Shown: positions 1-9,089, counted from the stretch's first letter. The stretch is DNA of 64,000 nucleotides from Candidatus Izemoplasmatales bacterium (GCA_028698875.1 JAQVVR010000008.1:1-64000); one strand, 5' to 3'. Program-made: numbers and translations. The notes: generated from the sequence alone by a model not told the origin.

Positions 1-513
1 CAGCGACTTTGGTTTCACATTGCGCATAATAACCCATTTGTTCATTGGAAACTGAATAGCAAAGGAAATTGTCATATTAATATTTTTAGTGATTAAATCT
101 CCCCAGGTGTCGCCCAATAAAATAGATAGAGGTTCCCGGACTATGGTTGGCATCCATAATTGAAAAATGAAGACAATGATAATCATGACAGCGTACATTA
201 TCCCACTGTATAAAACATTATTAGTTGCCTCAAAAGTGGCTTTTCTTTGAATAAAAAAATTGAATATTTGCGATATGATAAACGACAAGGCAAATGATAG
301 AAAAGCACAGAGCCCCCCAGAATCGATTGAATAATCAAGAAGCCAAAACTTAAATTCTGTATTCGCAAGACTAGTAAACACAAGATAGTTGAGCACAACA
401 AAACTCCCTAAGTCGACTACCGTTGTCACAGAGCTGAAAACAGTGAACTTTATGAATTGCCATAATGTTTTTTTAGATTTAATTCGGTTGACTAATCCAG
501 CTGCTTTTTCCAT
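1..513 (-). CDS. GtrA-family membrane protein (3' end off window)
   Basis: The frame is open from the window edge to an ATG at 513 and covers 171 codons, so the C-terminus is missing. The N-terminal part reads WQFIKFTVFSSVTTVVDLGS, typical of the GtrA family: small four-helix membrane proteins thought to help move lipid-linked sugars across the membrane during cell-surface glycosylation. Several hydrophobic segments alternate with short charged loops. A GTG lies directly before the ATG and could be the real start; an AAAAGG stretch lies about 9 nt before the GTG. No partner glycosyltransferase is visible on this side of the window edge. The family call is by sequence likeness; the substrate is unknown. 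Confidence 0.8.
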   Translation of the reverse strand, partial: MEKAAGLVNRIKSKKTLWQFIKFTVFSSVTTVVDLGSFVVLNYLVFTSLANTEFKFWLLDYSIDSGGLCAFLSFALSFIISQIFNFFIQRKATFEATNNVLYSGIMYAVMIIIVFIFQLWMPTIVREPLSILLGDTWGDLITKNINMTISFAIQFPMNKWVIMRNVKPKSL

Positions 514-761
514 CACTTCATGGCCTTTTCCATTGCGACATTAATAAGAAACAAAGTAACAAATCACCCACTATCATTATAGACCATTATCGTGTAAAAT
601 CAGTCAATATATTGAATTTGGAAGATATTCTCTTTTTTTGTACTTACTTTCGCTAATATAAACTATATTTTTCTAATCATATAATAATTATCCGTTTTCA
701 TTATTAGAAAAATACTAAGATCCTTTTGTATAATATATCAAAACACAGGCTTGTTGTCTCT

Positions 762-790
762 TTGACATAAGCATCAAAAAATGATATAAT
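762..790 (+). promoter_or_regulatory. Sigma-A type promoter for the GGDEF gene
   Basis: TTGACA at 762-767 and TATAAT at 785-790 are both perfect consensus hexamers with a 17-nt spacer. Transcription would start near 797, giving a leader of about 90 nt before the ATG at 887. The stretch from 514 to 761 holds nothing else that I recognise. Confidence 0.85.
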
Positions 791-886
791 TAAAAAGGAA
801 ATTAACATCTTAGGAAAGGAAATAATTCTTTCTCTATCGATATTCGTATCCAAAAAAATAACTTTTCTCCAAATAGGAGGTCGCGC

Positions 887-1900
887 ATGGAAAACAGTCA
901 CAAAAAACCAATTATACCCCCTCATTTTGCTCAAAAAGATGGGAAAGACATCGGTTATGTGGAGTTATTTCAACACAAACAGACGAACTTAATATCCGAT
1001 GCTATGATAATTGATACCCTACTAAACAATTCTCAAGACACCGTATATTTTAAGGACATAAACTCATGTTTCATCTTAAATGACAAAGCTCATGCAATTC
1101 AATTCGGAGTTAAGGATCCAAATGAACTAATTGGCAAGAGCGATGCCGATTTTTACCCTGAAATTTTTGCTAGACAATCCCGACATGATGAACTTTTGAT
1201 TATGAAAACCGGCGTTCCTATTATAAATAAGATGGAACAAGGTATGAATGCTGCTGGGGAAATTTTGATCTTCTCCACTTCCAAGTATCCACTATATAAC
1301 ATTAATGGCAAAATTATCGGTACATGGGGTGTTTCTCGTGACATGACAAAATTGGTTCATGCCGAAGAAGAATTGGCAAAAGCTCATGCCAAACTACAAG
1401 CACTTTCACTAATCGATGATCTCACCGGCTTGTATAATCAAAAACACTTCTATGAATCTTTAGATATGACTATCAAAATCTTTACTCGCAAACGCCTTGG
1501 TGGGTATTCGGCAGATTTTTGTTTATTGTTTATCGATATTGATCATTACAAAGAAATAAATGATACATACGGCCATTTAATTGGCGACTCCGGTTTGCGA
1601 TTTATAGCCGGACAAATGACAGCCAATACAAGATCAGAGGATATTTCTTTTCGTTACGGTGGCGATGAATTCGCCATGATTTTACCTAACACTAAATTAG
1701 AAGATGGATTTAAGATTGCGGAAAAATTACGCTTGTTCGTAGAAACAAATCCAATGATTACTGATAGCAACATTATTCCAATGACTATTAGTCTTGGTGT
1801 AATTGATTTTAACAATGAACGTGATGCCAGTGAAATGGTTCAAAAGGCTGATGCTAAACTATATCTAGCTAAAAATGAAGGTCGTAATTTAGTTCGATAA
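887..1900 (+). CDS. PAS-GGDEF diguanylate cyclase
   Basis: This 337-residue protein has an N-terminal PAS-type sensor region (about 40-155) and a C-terminal GGDEF domain (about 170-337). The active-site loop is an intact GGDEF at 258-262. An RSED motif at 249-252 lies five residues before it, which fits the inhibitory I-site (RxxD) that binds c-di-GMP. It should make c-di-GMP from two GTP and be feedback-inhibited. There is no signal peptide or membrane segment, so it is probably cytosolic and senses a small ligand through the PAS domain. An AGGAGG lies 6 nt before the ATG. It stands alone, with its own consensus promoter and terminator. No EAL or HD-GYP phosphodiesterase and no recognised c-di-GMP effector is present in the window. 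Confidence 0.93.
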   Translation: MENSHKKPIIPPHFAQKDGKDIGYVELFQHKQTNLISDAMIIDTLLNNSQDTVYFKDINSCFILNDKAHAIQFGVKDPNELIGKSDADFYPEIFARQSRHDELLIMKTGVPIINKMEQGMNAAGEILIFSTSKYPLYNINGKIIGTWGVSRDMTKLVHAEEELAKAHAKLQALSLIDDLTGLYNQKHFYESLDMTIKIFTRKRLGGYSADFCLLFIDIDHYKEINDTYGHLIGDSGLRFIAGQMTANTRSEDISFRYGGDEFAMILPNTKLEDGFKIAEKLRLFVETNPMITDSNIIPMTISLGVIDFNNERDASEMVQKADAKLYLAKNEGRNLVR

Positions 1901-1935
1901 GTTTTCCAACAAGAAAAACTGTTTTCAAATTCAAA

Positions 1936-1977
1936 AGAGACAAAATTGAAGTCTACTCAAAATTGTCTCTTTTTTTG
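1936..1977 (+). terminator. Rho-independent terminator after the GGDEF gene
   Basis: AGAGACAA at 1936 pairs with TTGTCTCT ending at 1970; the stem continues with four more pairs after a two-base mismatch. Seven T follow directly. Confidence 0.85.
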
Positions 1978-2023
1978 ATGGTAGATATTGAAAATCATTG
2001 CTTAAAAGAAATTGCGCTTATCA

Positions 2024-3997
2024 TCAAGACGCTTGTTCTTGAACAAACTGAGCATTTTGATCAGAAACAACATCCGCTTTTCGGTATTCCACATATTGAA
2101 ATTCATTATATTTTTCTGCGTTTTTGCACATCGATATATAAATTTCGTCTCGCAAATGATTTTTTGCTTGATTCTTATCTAAATTTGCCTTAGGAAAAAA
2201 CGGACCGTCAATGTATACCGTTATTCGTGGTTTTTTAACACGTCGTAACGGTGACTTTCGTTCTTGATAAGTTGAAGTAAACGAAAAACACGGTGAACCA
2301 AATTTCACTGGGAAAGCAAATGAATTTGCGGGGAACGGCCGAATACCGGTATAATATGGCCATATATGAGCTTCAGGATAGATTGCTATGCATTTGCCAT
2401 CTTGATTGGTTTTTTCCATAGCCTCAACCATGTTTTTCATACCTCCTATTGTTCCAGGAACCGGAATGGCACCAAGCATCTGAACGATTTGCCGTAACCC
2501 CCGAATGGAAACCGCATCTGGATTTGCAAGTATATATGTTTTTTTCGGAAATGCAATGAAAGTGGGTAAGAAAGCATCAAACGCTGTTTGCGTATGATTT
2601 CCATACAAAAAGTATCCATTTTTCCGATACGGACGTAATACTTTTTTATTCTTTATACGCATGCCATAGCCAAGACTACATGTCCCAAAGCCAATAGGCG
2701 TAGCAATGAACCGATATAAGAAAAATGATGCCATACGCCACATAAATCCTTTTTTGGTATATTGAAATGATGAGTCCGGTTTGACTGTCTGGATGTGTGT
2801 GCCAGCAAAATCATCATGAAGTTCATCATTAAAAAAAACTACTCTCCGGTTCAACCCGCGCTGTCTTACTAGTTCGACAGCATCAAAAAACATCTTTTCC
2901 ATTTGATTCATACAATAATCATGATCAAAATGAGAAGAATAGCCTAAATATTGCTTCGAACATTGGCTTCTCTCTTGGGGATGTTCAATCCAAAAATCGA
3001 TTTTCGAAGCAAGATCACTGCTGTCGTTGGTTCGGAACAGATTATTTTTTTCTAAAGCAAAATTTCTCGTTGCACTCCGTATAGAATCCGCAATTACTGG
3101 GACTAATCCGCATGTAATCGCTTCTAAACAAGCAATCGCCTCGATTTCAATTTCTGCCGGATGAACATATAGATCAGCATAATTAATGACATCAATGAGT
3201 TCTGAACGAGTAAAGAAACGAAAAATCGGCTGATGTTTTAGCGATTTGTGCGACTGTTCAATAAGTTGAGTCTTTAGTGGTCCTTCACCGGCGAAAATCA
3301 ACTGAATTTGATTGTTATATTTTGATTTAGATACTGCTTCGATTAACACCCGATGTGATTTTTCTTTGCTGTATCGGCCGGTAAATAAAATCACAAAACG
3401 ACCGTCATATTCGGTGGGTTTTTTTATCTGCAGTTGTTTAAAACAAGTATTTACTCCATTGGAAATAACATAATGGTTGGTAGGTCGAATGGTTTTTTCG
3501 AACAAATCGCAGATAAATTGTGATGGGTAATGAATGCAATCACAATAACGGTAAATATTATGATAAAAGGTTTTGTATGCAATCAAGTTGGCTAATCGAC
3601 AATTCATCATAAATAAATGATTTGTAAAATTTTCTGCTTGGCAGTGAAACCCCGCAGTTAAAGGTATATTCAATTTTTTTGCTATTTTTCGCGCCGCAAT
3701 GCTTAACGCAAACGGCGTCATTAAATGCACCACATCGGCATCTTTAATCGCACTAAGCAAGATTCTATGATCCGGCTTGGCAAGAACCACGCCATTTTTA
3801 GCAACATACCGATTTAGAATGCCAAGGTTGTATACTGGGACGACAAAAAAACCTGGGCTGTTCTTTCGATCTTGATCAGGACAAACAACCCGCACCTCAT
3901 GTCCTTTGTCCTTAAGACTGCGAATTAAGTTCATTGCCGCAATTGTTGTTCCATTATTTTCTTTTCCCAGCACATCGCAAACAATTGTGATAATCAC
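2024..3997 (-). CDS. Fused GT4 glycosyltransferase and PlsC-type acyltransferase
   Basis: The N-terminal 390 or so residues form a GT-B glycosyltransferase of family GT4. They show the early glycine/asparagine nucleotide-sugar loop (GKENNGTT), the mid-protein GRYSKEKSH stretch and the donor-site region EIEIEAIACLEAITCG with acidic residues eight apart. From about residue 425 the protein resembles 1-acylglycerol-3-phosphate acyltransferases (PlsC): a hydrophobic stretch, then NHTQTAFD in place of NHxxxxD, and YPEAHIW where PlsC has EGTR. This joins sugar transfer and acyl transfer in one chain, as expected for making an acylated glycolipid at the inner face of the membrane. GTG at 3997 is the likely start: GAGGAG lies 9 nt before it, whereas a TTG three codons earlier abuts the ribosome site. 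The gene stands alone. The acceptor and acyl donor cannot be read from sequence. Confidence 0.85.
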   Translation of the reverse strand: MIITIVCDVLGKENNGTTIAAMNLIRSLKDKGHEVRVVCPDQDRKNSPGFFVVPVYNLGILNRYVAKNGVVLAKPDHRILLSAIKDADVVHLMTPFALSIAARKIAKKLNIPLTAGFHCQAENFTNHLFMMNCRLANLIAYKTFYHNIYRYCDCIHYPSQFICDLFEKTIRPTNHYVISNGVNTCFKQLQIKKPTEYDGRFVILFTGRYSKEKSHRVLIEAVSKSKYNNQIQLIFAGEGPLKTQLIEQSHKSLKHQPIFRFFTRSELIDVINYADLYVHPAEIEIEAIACLEAITCGLVPVIADSIRSATRNFALEKNNLFRTNDSSDLASKIDFWIEHPQERSQCSKQYLGYSSHFDHDYCMNQMEKMFFDAVELVRQRGLNRRVVFFNDELHDDFAGTHIQTVKPDSSFQYTKKGFMWRMASFFLYRFIATPIGFGTCSLGYGMRIKNKKVLRPYRKNGYFLYGNHTQTAFDAFLPTFIAFPKKTYILANPDAVSIRGLRQIVQMLGAIPVPGTIGGMKNMVEAMEKTNQDGKCIAIYPEAHIWPYYTGIRPFPANSFAFPVKFGSPCFSFTSTYQERKSPLRRVKKPRITVYIDGPFFPKANLDKNQAKNHLRDEIYISMCKNAEKYNEFQYVEYRKADVVSDQNAQFVQEQAS

Positions 3998-4162
3998 TAT
4001 GATCAACTCCTCACATCAATCTACATCAATATTGTATCCAACAATCCTCTAAAAGCCCACCTATAATCCGGTTTGGTTTTTCTACAATACACTTTCACTT
4101 CAGTAGAGTAACATTCTCCAGATAGTAGACTATAAAAATCATCTATTCATTTTGATGACTTA

Positions 4163-4171
4163 TGGTATAAT
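4163..4171 (+). promoter_or_regulatory. Extended -10 promoter giving a leaderless mRNA
   Basis: TGGTATAAT is an extended -10 element with no matching -35. The expected start point, about 7 nt downstream, falls on or next to the ATG at 4179. The mRNA is therefore probably leaderless. Confidence 0.65.
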
Positions 4172-4178
4172 GATAACT

Positions 4179-4760
4179 ATGAAAGACATAAAAGCCACTG
4201 TGGCAGAAAACATCACTGAATTAAGAAAATTAAATAAGTTGACTCAAGCTGAATTAGCCGACAAACTCAATTATACGGACAAAGCGGTTTCGAAATGGGA
4301 AAGGGCGGAATCAACTCCAGACATTGAAGTTCTTCATCATCTTTCCGACATTTTCGGGGTCACAATTGATTATTTCGTCCACGAGAATGCGAAAGACGAA
4401 AAAGAAAAATTCCTGATTCCTCAGGAAATAAAAAACAATCGGACTATCGTTGCTTCCATGGTTGTATCATTGGTTTGGCTTCTTGCGACCATCATTTTTG
4501 TTTATACCAGTATTAATACCACATATAATTTTTGGCAAGTATTTTTATGGGCCTTACCGGCTTCGGGTTTGGTATTATTAATTTTAAACGGCTTTTGGGG
4601 TAGCAGAAAAAATGTGTTTTTTATCATGACTGAATTTGTCTGGACTTTGCTCGCATGTATCTACGTTCAAATGCTAGAATATAACCTTTGGCTGATTTTC
4701 ATCCTCGGAATACCAATTCAAGTGCTTATTATATTGTGGTCGAAATTGAAACTTAATTAA
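4179..4760 (+). CDS. XRE-family regulator with a membrane tail
   Basis: The first 65 or so residues are a Cro/C1-type helix-turn-helix (LTQAELADKL, then KAVSKWERAES and TPDIEVLHHLSDIFGVTIDYF). Four hydrophobic segments follow (about 95-190). This layout is common in small Bacillota regulators that sit at the membrane; the targets are unknown. An ATG at 4152 is in frame but lies upstream of the -10 box at 4166-4171, so the start at 4179 is chosen; no ribosome site is present. The protein is then 193 residues. It is monocistronic and ends in a terminator shared with the converging gene. Confidence 0.82.
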   Translation: MKDIKATVAENITELRKLNKLTQAELADKLNYTDKAVSKWERAESTPDIEVLHHLSDIFGVTIDYFVHENAKDEKEKFLIPQEIKNNRTIVASMVVSLVWLLATIIFVYTSINTTYNFWQVFLWALPASGLVLLILNGFWGSRKNVFFIMTEFVWTLLACIYVQMLEYNLWLIFILGIPIQVLIILWSKLKLN

Positions 4761-4801
4761 AAATAACCGGTTCCCCATTTAAGGAAACCGGTTATTTTTT
4801 T
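4761..4801. terminator. Bidirectional terminator between converging genes
   Basis: AATAACCGGTTTCC-type arms pair around a short loop. An A-run lies on one side and a T-run on the other, so the hairpin can serve both the XRE gene (+) and the membrane-protein gene (-). Confidence 0.85.
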
Positions 4802-5525
4802 AAGAAGCTAATTCCTTTTGCCTGCCAATATTATTGCTCTTCTTTTTTCTTAAAGTATCGCTGATGAAAGCCGATGAATAGACTACAATTAGCATCAACG
4901 CAGCGATAACATAACCTGTAAATGGTGTCCCTTCTAAAGCTGGACCATTCAAATACATTGAGTTTGCTTCCCCAAGTGCAAATTTCGTCCACAAAAAGTT
5001 ATTTACCAATCCAATTACTCCACAAAACAATAATCCAACCGGAAATACCCACATGTCTTTTAAGCGAATTCGATACTCACCCGATGCCACAGCAAATGCA
5101 AAAGCAAGAATCATAAATGTATGGGATAAAAACGACTTGAACACCCCAATTTCAAAAATATTGCCACCATTGTAAAATTCTGGCACTATTGTGGTAATCA
5201 TTCCACCAAAAAAGGCTCCCCAAAGGACAAAAGGATAGAGTGGCCTTAAAACCTTAGGCCCACAAAATGTGATTGGTAATAAAATCATCATTAAATTACA
5301 AAAGTAATACGGATAAATTGTTGATTTCTCCGAAAAAATGGTGTTTGTCGGATTAACGAAATAATTATAAAATAATGTTGAAACATGCGTGATAATTGTC
5401 AATAATGCAATAATCCGCAAAATATTGATTCTTACTCGCGAACTAACATTTTTAAATAAAATACAAAAACCGACAACGATAGTCAAGCTGGAAACAATAT
5501 ATAGTAAATGGGCCAAATTATACAA
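4800..5525 (-). CDS. YwaF/TMEM164-like integral membrane protein
   Basis: The protein is almost wholly hydrophobic, with about seven membrane segments. It resembles the TIGR02206 (YwaF) family of unknown function, including the conserved region around YYFCNLMMILLP and a late LNGPALEGTPF loop. An ATG at 5579 would extend it by 18 residues but has no ribosome site. An AGGAGG ends 9 nt before a TTG at 5525, so TTG is the better start (241 residues). No function is assigned. It is separated from the sugar kinase at 5646 by about 120 nt. Confidence 0.65.
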   Translation of the reverse strand: MYNLAHLLYIVSSLTIVVGFCILFKNVSSRVRINILRIIALLTIITHVSTLFYNYFVNPTNTIFSEKSTIYPYYFCNLMMILLPITFCGPKVLRPLYPFVLWGAFFGGMITTIVPEFYNGGNIFEIGVFKSFLSHTFMILAFAFAVASGEYRIRLKDMWVFPVGLLFCGVIGLVNNFLWTKFALGEANSMYLNGPALEGTPFTGYVIAALMLIVVYSSAFISDTLRKKKSNNIGRQKELAS

Positions 5526-5645
5526 AACTAATTTCCTCCTGCATCTGCTAAAAACAATTAGCAAATTAGTTATGTTCATTATGTATTATATTCTTGTCAT
5601 TCTTTTAAATCAAGTTTTTTTGAGTATATAAGCTCTTCAACCATG

Positions 5646-6623
5646 TTATAAAATATCTTTAATTTCGCCAAATTGTCGTAAATATGTCACAACTTCTTCT
5701 GCATTTGGCATGATTGTTAATGCGCCTTTTTTTGTAGTCACAAAAGATGCTACTGCATTTGCATATTTAAGCATTTTTATCATCTCTTGCTCATCAAAAT
5801 GAAGGTCATTCTTGGACAAAATATCCCCAAGACAAGAACCAAAAAAGGCATCACCAGCTCCGGTTGTATCAATTGTATGTTTGGTCACAAAACCTTTTGA
5901 AAATACTTTCTTTCCTTCGTTGAAAGCAAAACTGCCTTCTTTTCCCATAGTAACAAATACCAATGGAATATGAAATTCTTTTTGAATAATTGAGATTGCT
6001 TCATTAATATTATTTTCGTTGGTCAATAATTTTAACTCACTGATTTCCATTTTGAGAATATCGCAAACTGAACACCCATACCGCATTGCTTTTACGGCAT
6101 CAGTTAATTTATTCCATAATAATGGACGAATATTCGGATCAAATGATAACCAACAATGATTAGCCTTTGCCTGTTCAATTGCATATTTGGTTGCTGCCAT
6201 AGATCGGTCGTCTGTCATCGATAAAGTGCCAAAATGAAGAAGTTTAGTTTGCGAGAAATCAAATTTTTTGATATCTTCAATATCCAACATCATATCAGCG
6301 CCAAAATGACGGTAAAAAGTAAACTCTCTTTCTCCAGCACTATCAGTATTAATAAAAGCTAAAGAAGTAGGATATTCATTGGATAAACTTATGTTTTTGA
6401 CATCGATACCACATTCACGAACTGCATTAAAAATATAACGACCAAAAGTATCATTGCCAACTTTTCCAATAAATGCCGTTTTCTTTCCCCGTTTTGATAG
6501 CATTGCCAATACGTTTCCGGGTGCTCCACCGGGATTAGCTTCATAAGTTAGTTGGCCCCGTGAATTACTCGCAATCGGTGTGAAATCAATTAATAATTCC
6601 CCAAGTGCAGTTGCATCAAACAT
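5646..6623 (-). CDS. PfkB-family sugar kinase, fructokinase-like
   Basis: At 325 residues it has the usual length for ribokinase/PfkB enzymes. It shows the sugar-binding NPGGAPGNVL near residue 30, the GKVGNDTFG loop near 53 and the catalytic signature DTTGAGDAFFG near 255, with the base Asp in GAGD. The pattern is closest to ATP-dependent fructokinases (ScrK/CscK type), which make fructose 6-phosphate; other ketose or deoxy-sugar substrates cannot be excluded. It is cytosolic. GGAGG lies 6 nt before the ATG. No sucrose transporter or sucrase lies next to it. Confidence 0.85.
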   Translation of the reverse strand: MFDATALGELLIDFTPIASNSRGQLTYEANPGGAPGNVLAMLSKRGKKTAFIGKVGNDTFGRYIFNAVRECGIDVKNISLSNEYPTSLAFINTDSAGEREFTFYRHFGADMMLDIEDIKKFDFSQTKLLHFGTLSMTDDRSMAATKYAIEQAKANHCWLSFDPNIRPLLWNKLTDAVKAMRYGCSVCDILKMEISELKLLTNENNINEAISIIQKEFHIPLVFVTMGKEGSFAFNEGKKVFSKGFVTKHTIDTTGAGDAFFGSCLGDILSKNDLHFDEQEMIKMLKYANAVASFVTTKKGALTIMPNAEEVVTYLRQFGEIKDIL

Positions 6624-6725
6624 GTTATTCCTCCATTATGGAAAAAGTACGAAAAAAGAAATATCAAAATAATCCATAAATAATTATACACTATTATTTT
6701 TTTTCTTGTTATTTTTGATAAAGAA

Positions 6726-6790
6726 AATCCGCTTTCAATGAGCTATGCCATTATATGAGAAAGCACATGCTCAGAAAGCGGATTATTTTT
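6726..6790. terminator. Large hairpin between lipoprotein and sugar-kinase genes
   Basis: An 11-bp stem (AATCCGCTTTC at 6726 with GAAAGCGGATT ending at 6784) has an inner TGAGC/GCTCA stem. It is followed by TTTTTTT on the plus strand and by a shorter T-rich run on the minus strand. It probably ends the lipoprotein transcript from 6823. Confidence 0.6.
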
Positions 6791-6822
6791 TTATCTAGTT
6801 CGATTTATTAACCATATTTTGC

Positions 6823-8916
6823 TTATGCGGGAGTATATGTTCCTGTCTCCATAGTAATTCCCAAAGCACTAATTGCATCATAGTATACCCAAGTTGTCAC
6901 ATCAACTTCGGGCAAGTAAATTGCTTGGCAAATCGATGAAACACTGGTCTGAATCGAAAGTGCTAATGTAAAAACGCAATTATCAATATACAGATTATAA
7001 CTGGCATCCTGAGGATATAAATTCGCTGATCCAGAGGTGATATCTTTCAAAGCAATGGTGTCGATACTTAGAAAACTATTGCCACTAATTGTTAAAGCTT
7101 CTGTTATCTGCAATTCTTCAAGCAAAATTAAACCTAAATCATTAAAACTACCACCGAAATAGCCAATAGTAAGATTGTTAGCACTAGAGTCGCTTATTGA
7201 GATGTCAAGCAATACTGGAAAAAGTGCATTCTCACCACCTATGTATAAATTGTTACCCACTTGGGTTGTAGATATTATCAGATGTTCAAGGGCTGAAAAC
7301 TCTACGTCACGGTCGCCAATTGTGATTGACCAACAATCCACCCCAGAAATAGAAATTTGCGTCAAAGCAGCAAATTCGGAACCGATGCCACCAATTTTTA
7401 TTTGGGAAAAATTAACATCAGAGATGGATAGATTAAGCAAATTTGGATGTGATCCGAAGAGCAAGAATGACCCGCCGTTTTCTGTGATTGTACAATTAGT
7501 TAACGTAATCTCTGCTAGACGAGATGGCAAAATACTCCCATCATTGATTTCTATATAATATACTAGTGAATCTGTAAAAATGACAGTAGAAAAAACCGAT
7601 CCTTCAAGATATAAATAATTATTTGATGCCAATTGATTGTCAAAATTGATAACAGCCGCCAGTTCATCTTCTGGCTTACTTCCCGAAATCTCAGAAACAG
7701 TGATATCGCAATCATTAATGTTAATTGCTTCCAATTTAGGAAAACTATTACTCTCATTACCAAATTCGAAATGATTTACAGTGAAGCCATTGACCGATAC
7801 TTCAGTCAAACCCGGAAATGGTATGTTGAAACTATCATTGCCAATCCGCAGTAAATCAATCCGGACTTCTTCCATCCATATTGTTTCAAGAACCGGAAAA
7901 GCATATGGTGTTGTTCCAGCATCCGAAATGTAATTTAAGTACATTGCATTTTCAGTTGCTTCGTTAAATGAAATATATGTACTATACCCAGTGACATCGA
8001 AAAAATCCATTTCCGTTAAAACTGGAAACACACCATTGATAGTAAGATATTTATGATTTACCAAAGATTCATTGTTTATCTTATCAAAGGTCAATGATGT
8101 TAGCGCCGAAAAATCACCCATTATGAATACATCTTGACTAGTTCCAGTCACAGTTAAATTCTCAATCCAACTAAGATCCCACAAAATAATGGAGCCAATA
8201 TCATAACCATTGACGGTATCGGGGATGACAACTATCGTTTTCGCCAGTGTTTGGGCTTGTGCAAAATAACTTGAGTCGGGTGTTAAGATGATATCAACTT
8301 TCCCATTGTTTACCTCAAGCGGCAAACCAATCGTGGTATCGAAATATACCGAAGCATGAATTTCAAATTGCAGCAAAGTGGTACTGTTATCGGGAATATC
8401 CGCTGGGAACGTACCATTAGCGGTATCTCTAGTAAAAAGAATCTTGGTCAGTGAAATCGTCCGTTCGGATAGATATGTAGTCACCCCTGTTGAAGCAGGG
8501 ATAGTCAAAATAGTGGTAGTTGTATATGAACCATCCGTCTCAACTGTAACTGTTGAAGACGCAACATAAAGTGTTGATTGATCAGTGTAAATGCATGTGC
8601 CTAAAAGACTATCTATCACTTCAACACTGAATAGCAAGTCATAGTTGAGTCCGCTGGTTACAACGACCACCTCAAAATTCGCGTTGCTCATTAAAACCCC
8701 ATCGTATACTGTATCGGAAGTAAGTTCCTCATCAACCAACACCATTTCCCCGACTGGCTTCACCTGATAATCAGTCGGTTGCAGAACTGATGGCTGATTT
8801 AAATACATTTCCACAAATTCAGGTGGATTTTCAACAGTATTTTCTTGATTTCCATTACAACCCACAAAAAATCCCACTAGCAGAATACTTAACACAAAAA
8901 GTTTGATTTTTTTCAT
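6823..8916 (-). CDS. Large repeat-containing surface lipoprotein
   Basis: The N-terminus is a lipoprotein signal with the lipobox GFFVGC (Cys20). The mature part (about 678 residues) begins with a Ser/Thr/Val-rich region (about 60-260). The rest is built of irregular repeats of some 25-30 residues with a pattern like FPxL-xxIxIxx...LxIGxxxxxF (e.g. FPVLTEMDFF, FPKLEAININ, FAALTQISIS, FSALEHLIIS). This resembles leucine-rich or beta-solenoid folds seen in Bacillota and mollicute adhesins. It is anchored outside the membrane; a role in adhesion or polymer binding is inference. AGGAGG lies before the ATG. I see no catalytic motif. Confidence 0.72.
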   Translation of the reverse strand: MKKIKLFVLSILLVGFFVGCNGNQENTVENPPEFVEMYLNQPSVLQPTDYQVKPVGEMVLVDEELTSDTVYDGVLMSNANFEVVVVTSGLNYDLLFSVEVIDSLLGTCIYTDQSTLYVASSTVTVETDGSYTTTTILTIPASTGVTTYLSERTISLTKILFTRDTANGTFPADIPDNSTTLLQFEIHASVYFDTTIGLPLEVNNGKVDIILTPDSSYFAQAQTLAKTIVVIPDTVNGYDIGSIILWDLSWIENLTVTGTSQDVFIMGDFSALTSLTFDKINNESLVNHKYLTINGVFPVLTEMDFFDVTGYSTYISFNEATENAMYLNYISDAGTTPYAFPVLETIWMEEVRIDLLRIGNDSFNIPFPGLTEVSVNGFTVNHFEFGNESNSFPKLEAININDCDITVSEISGSKPEDELAAVINFDNQLASNNYLYLEGSVFSTVIFTDSLVYYIEINDGSILPSRLAEITLTNCTITENGGSFLLFGSHPNLLNLSISDVNFSQIKIGGIGSEFAALTQISISGVDCWSITIGDRDVEFSALEHLIISTTQVGNNLYIGGENALFPVLLDISISDSSANNLTIGYFGGSFNDLGLILLEELQITEALTISGNSFLSIDTIALKDITSGSANLYPQDASYNLYIDNCVFTLALSIQTSVSSICQAIYLPEVDVTTWVYYDAISALGITMETGTYTPA

Positions 8917-8949
8917 ATTCCCTCCTATGTACTATTTGACATATAACAA

Positions 8950-8991
8950 AAAGCGCCTTTCTGCCAACTTGTGTAGGTAGTGAAAGCACTT
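8950..8991 (-). promoter_or_regulatory. Leader hairpin before the repeat lipoprotein gene
   Basis: On the minus strand AAGTGCTTTCACTACC can pair imperfectly with GGCAGAAAGGCGCTT. The pairing is followed by TTTTTG and lies about 30 nt before the ATG. It looks like an attenuator or leader structure, not the end of a gene. The match includes mismatches, so support is modest. Confidence 0.35.
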
Positions 8992-9060
8992 CTGCTGAGT
9001 AATGAAAATATCGTCGTCAACACCGATAACGACTTCAAAACAAGGTGCAACTTAATATTT

Positions 9061-9089
9061 AATTTAATTTATAATATAAGCTTTGTCAA
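9061..9089 (-). promoter_or_regulatory. Possible promoter of the repeat lipoprotein gene
   Basis: On the minus strand TTGACA (9089-9084) is followed 17 nt later by TAAATT (9066-9061), a weak -10. This would give a leader of about 140 nt that contains the hairpin at 8950-8991. The rest of 8917-9346 is AT-rich, and I see no convincing gene there. Confidence 0.4.

Noticed and set aside
1963-2193. A 76-codon plus-strand frame after the GGDEF gene
   Set aside because: It starts inside the terminator and runs opposite the acyltransferase end.
8951-8990. cre-like GCGCTTT sequences before the repeat lipoprotein gene
   Set aside because: The match to the cre consensus is poor; imperfect hairpin pairing explains the sequence better.
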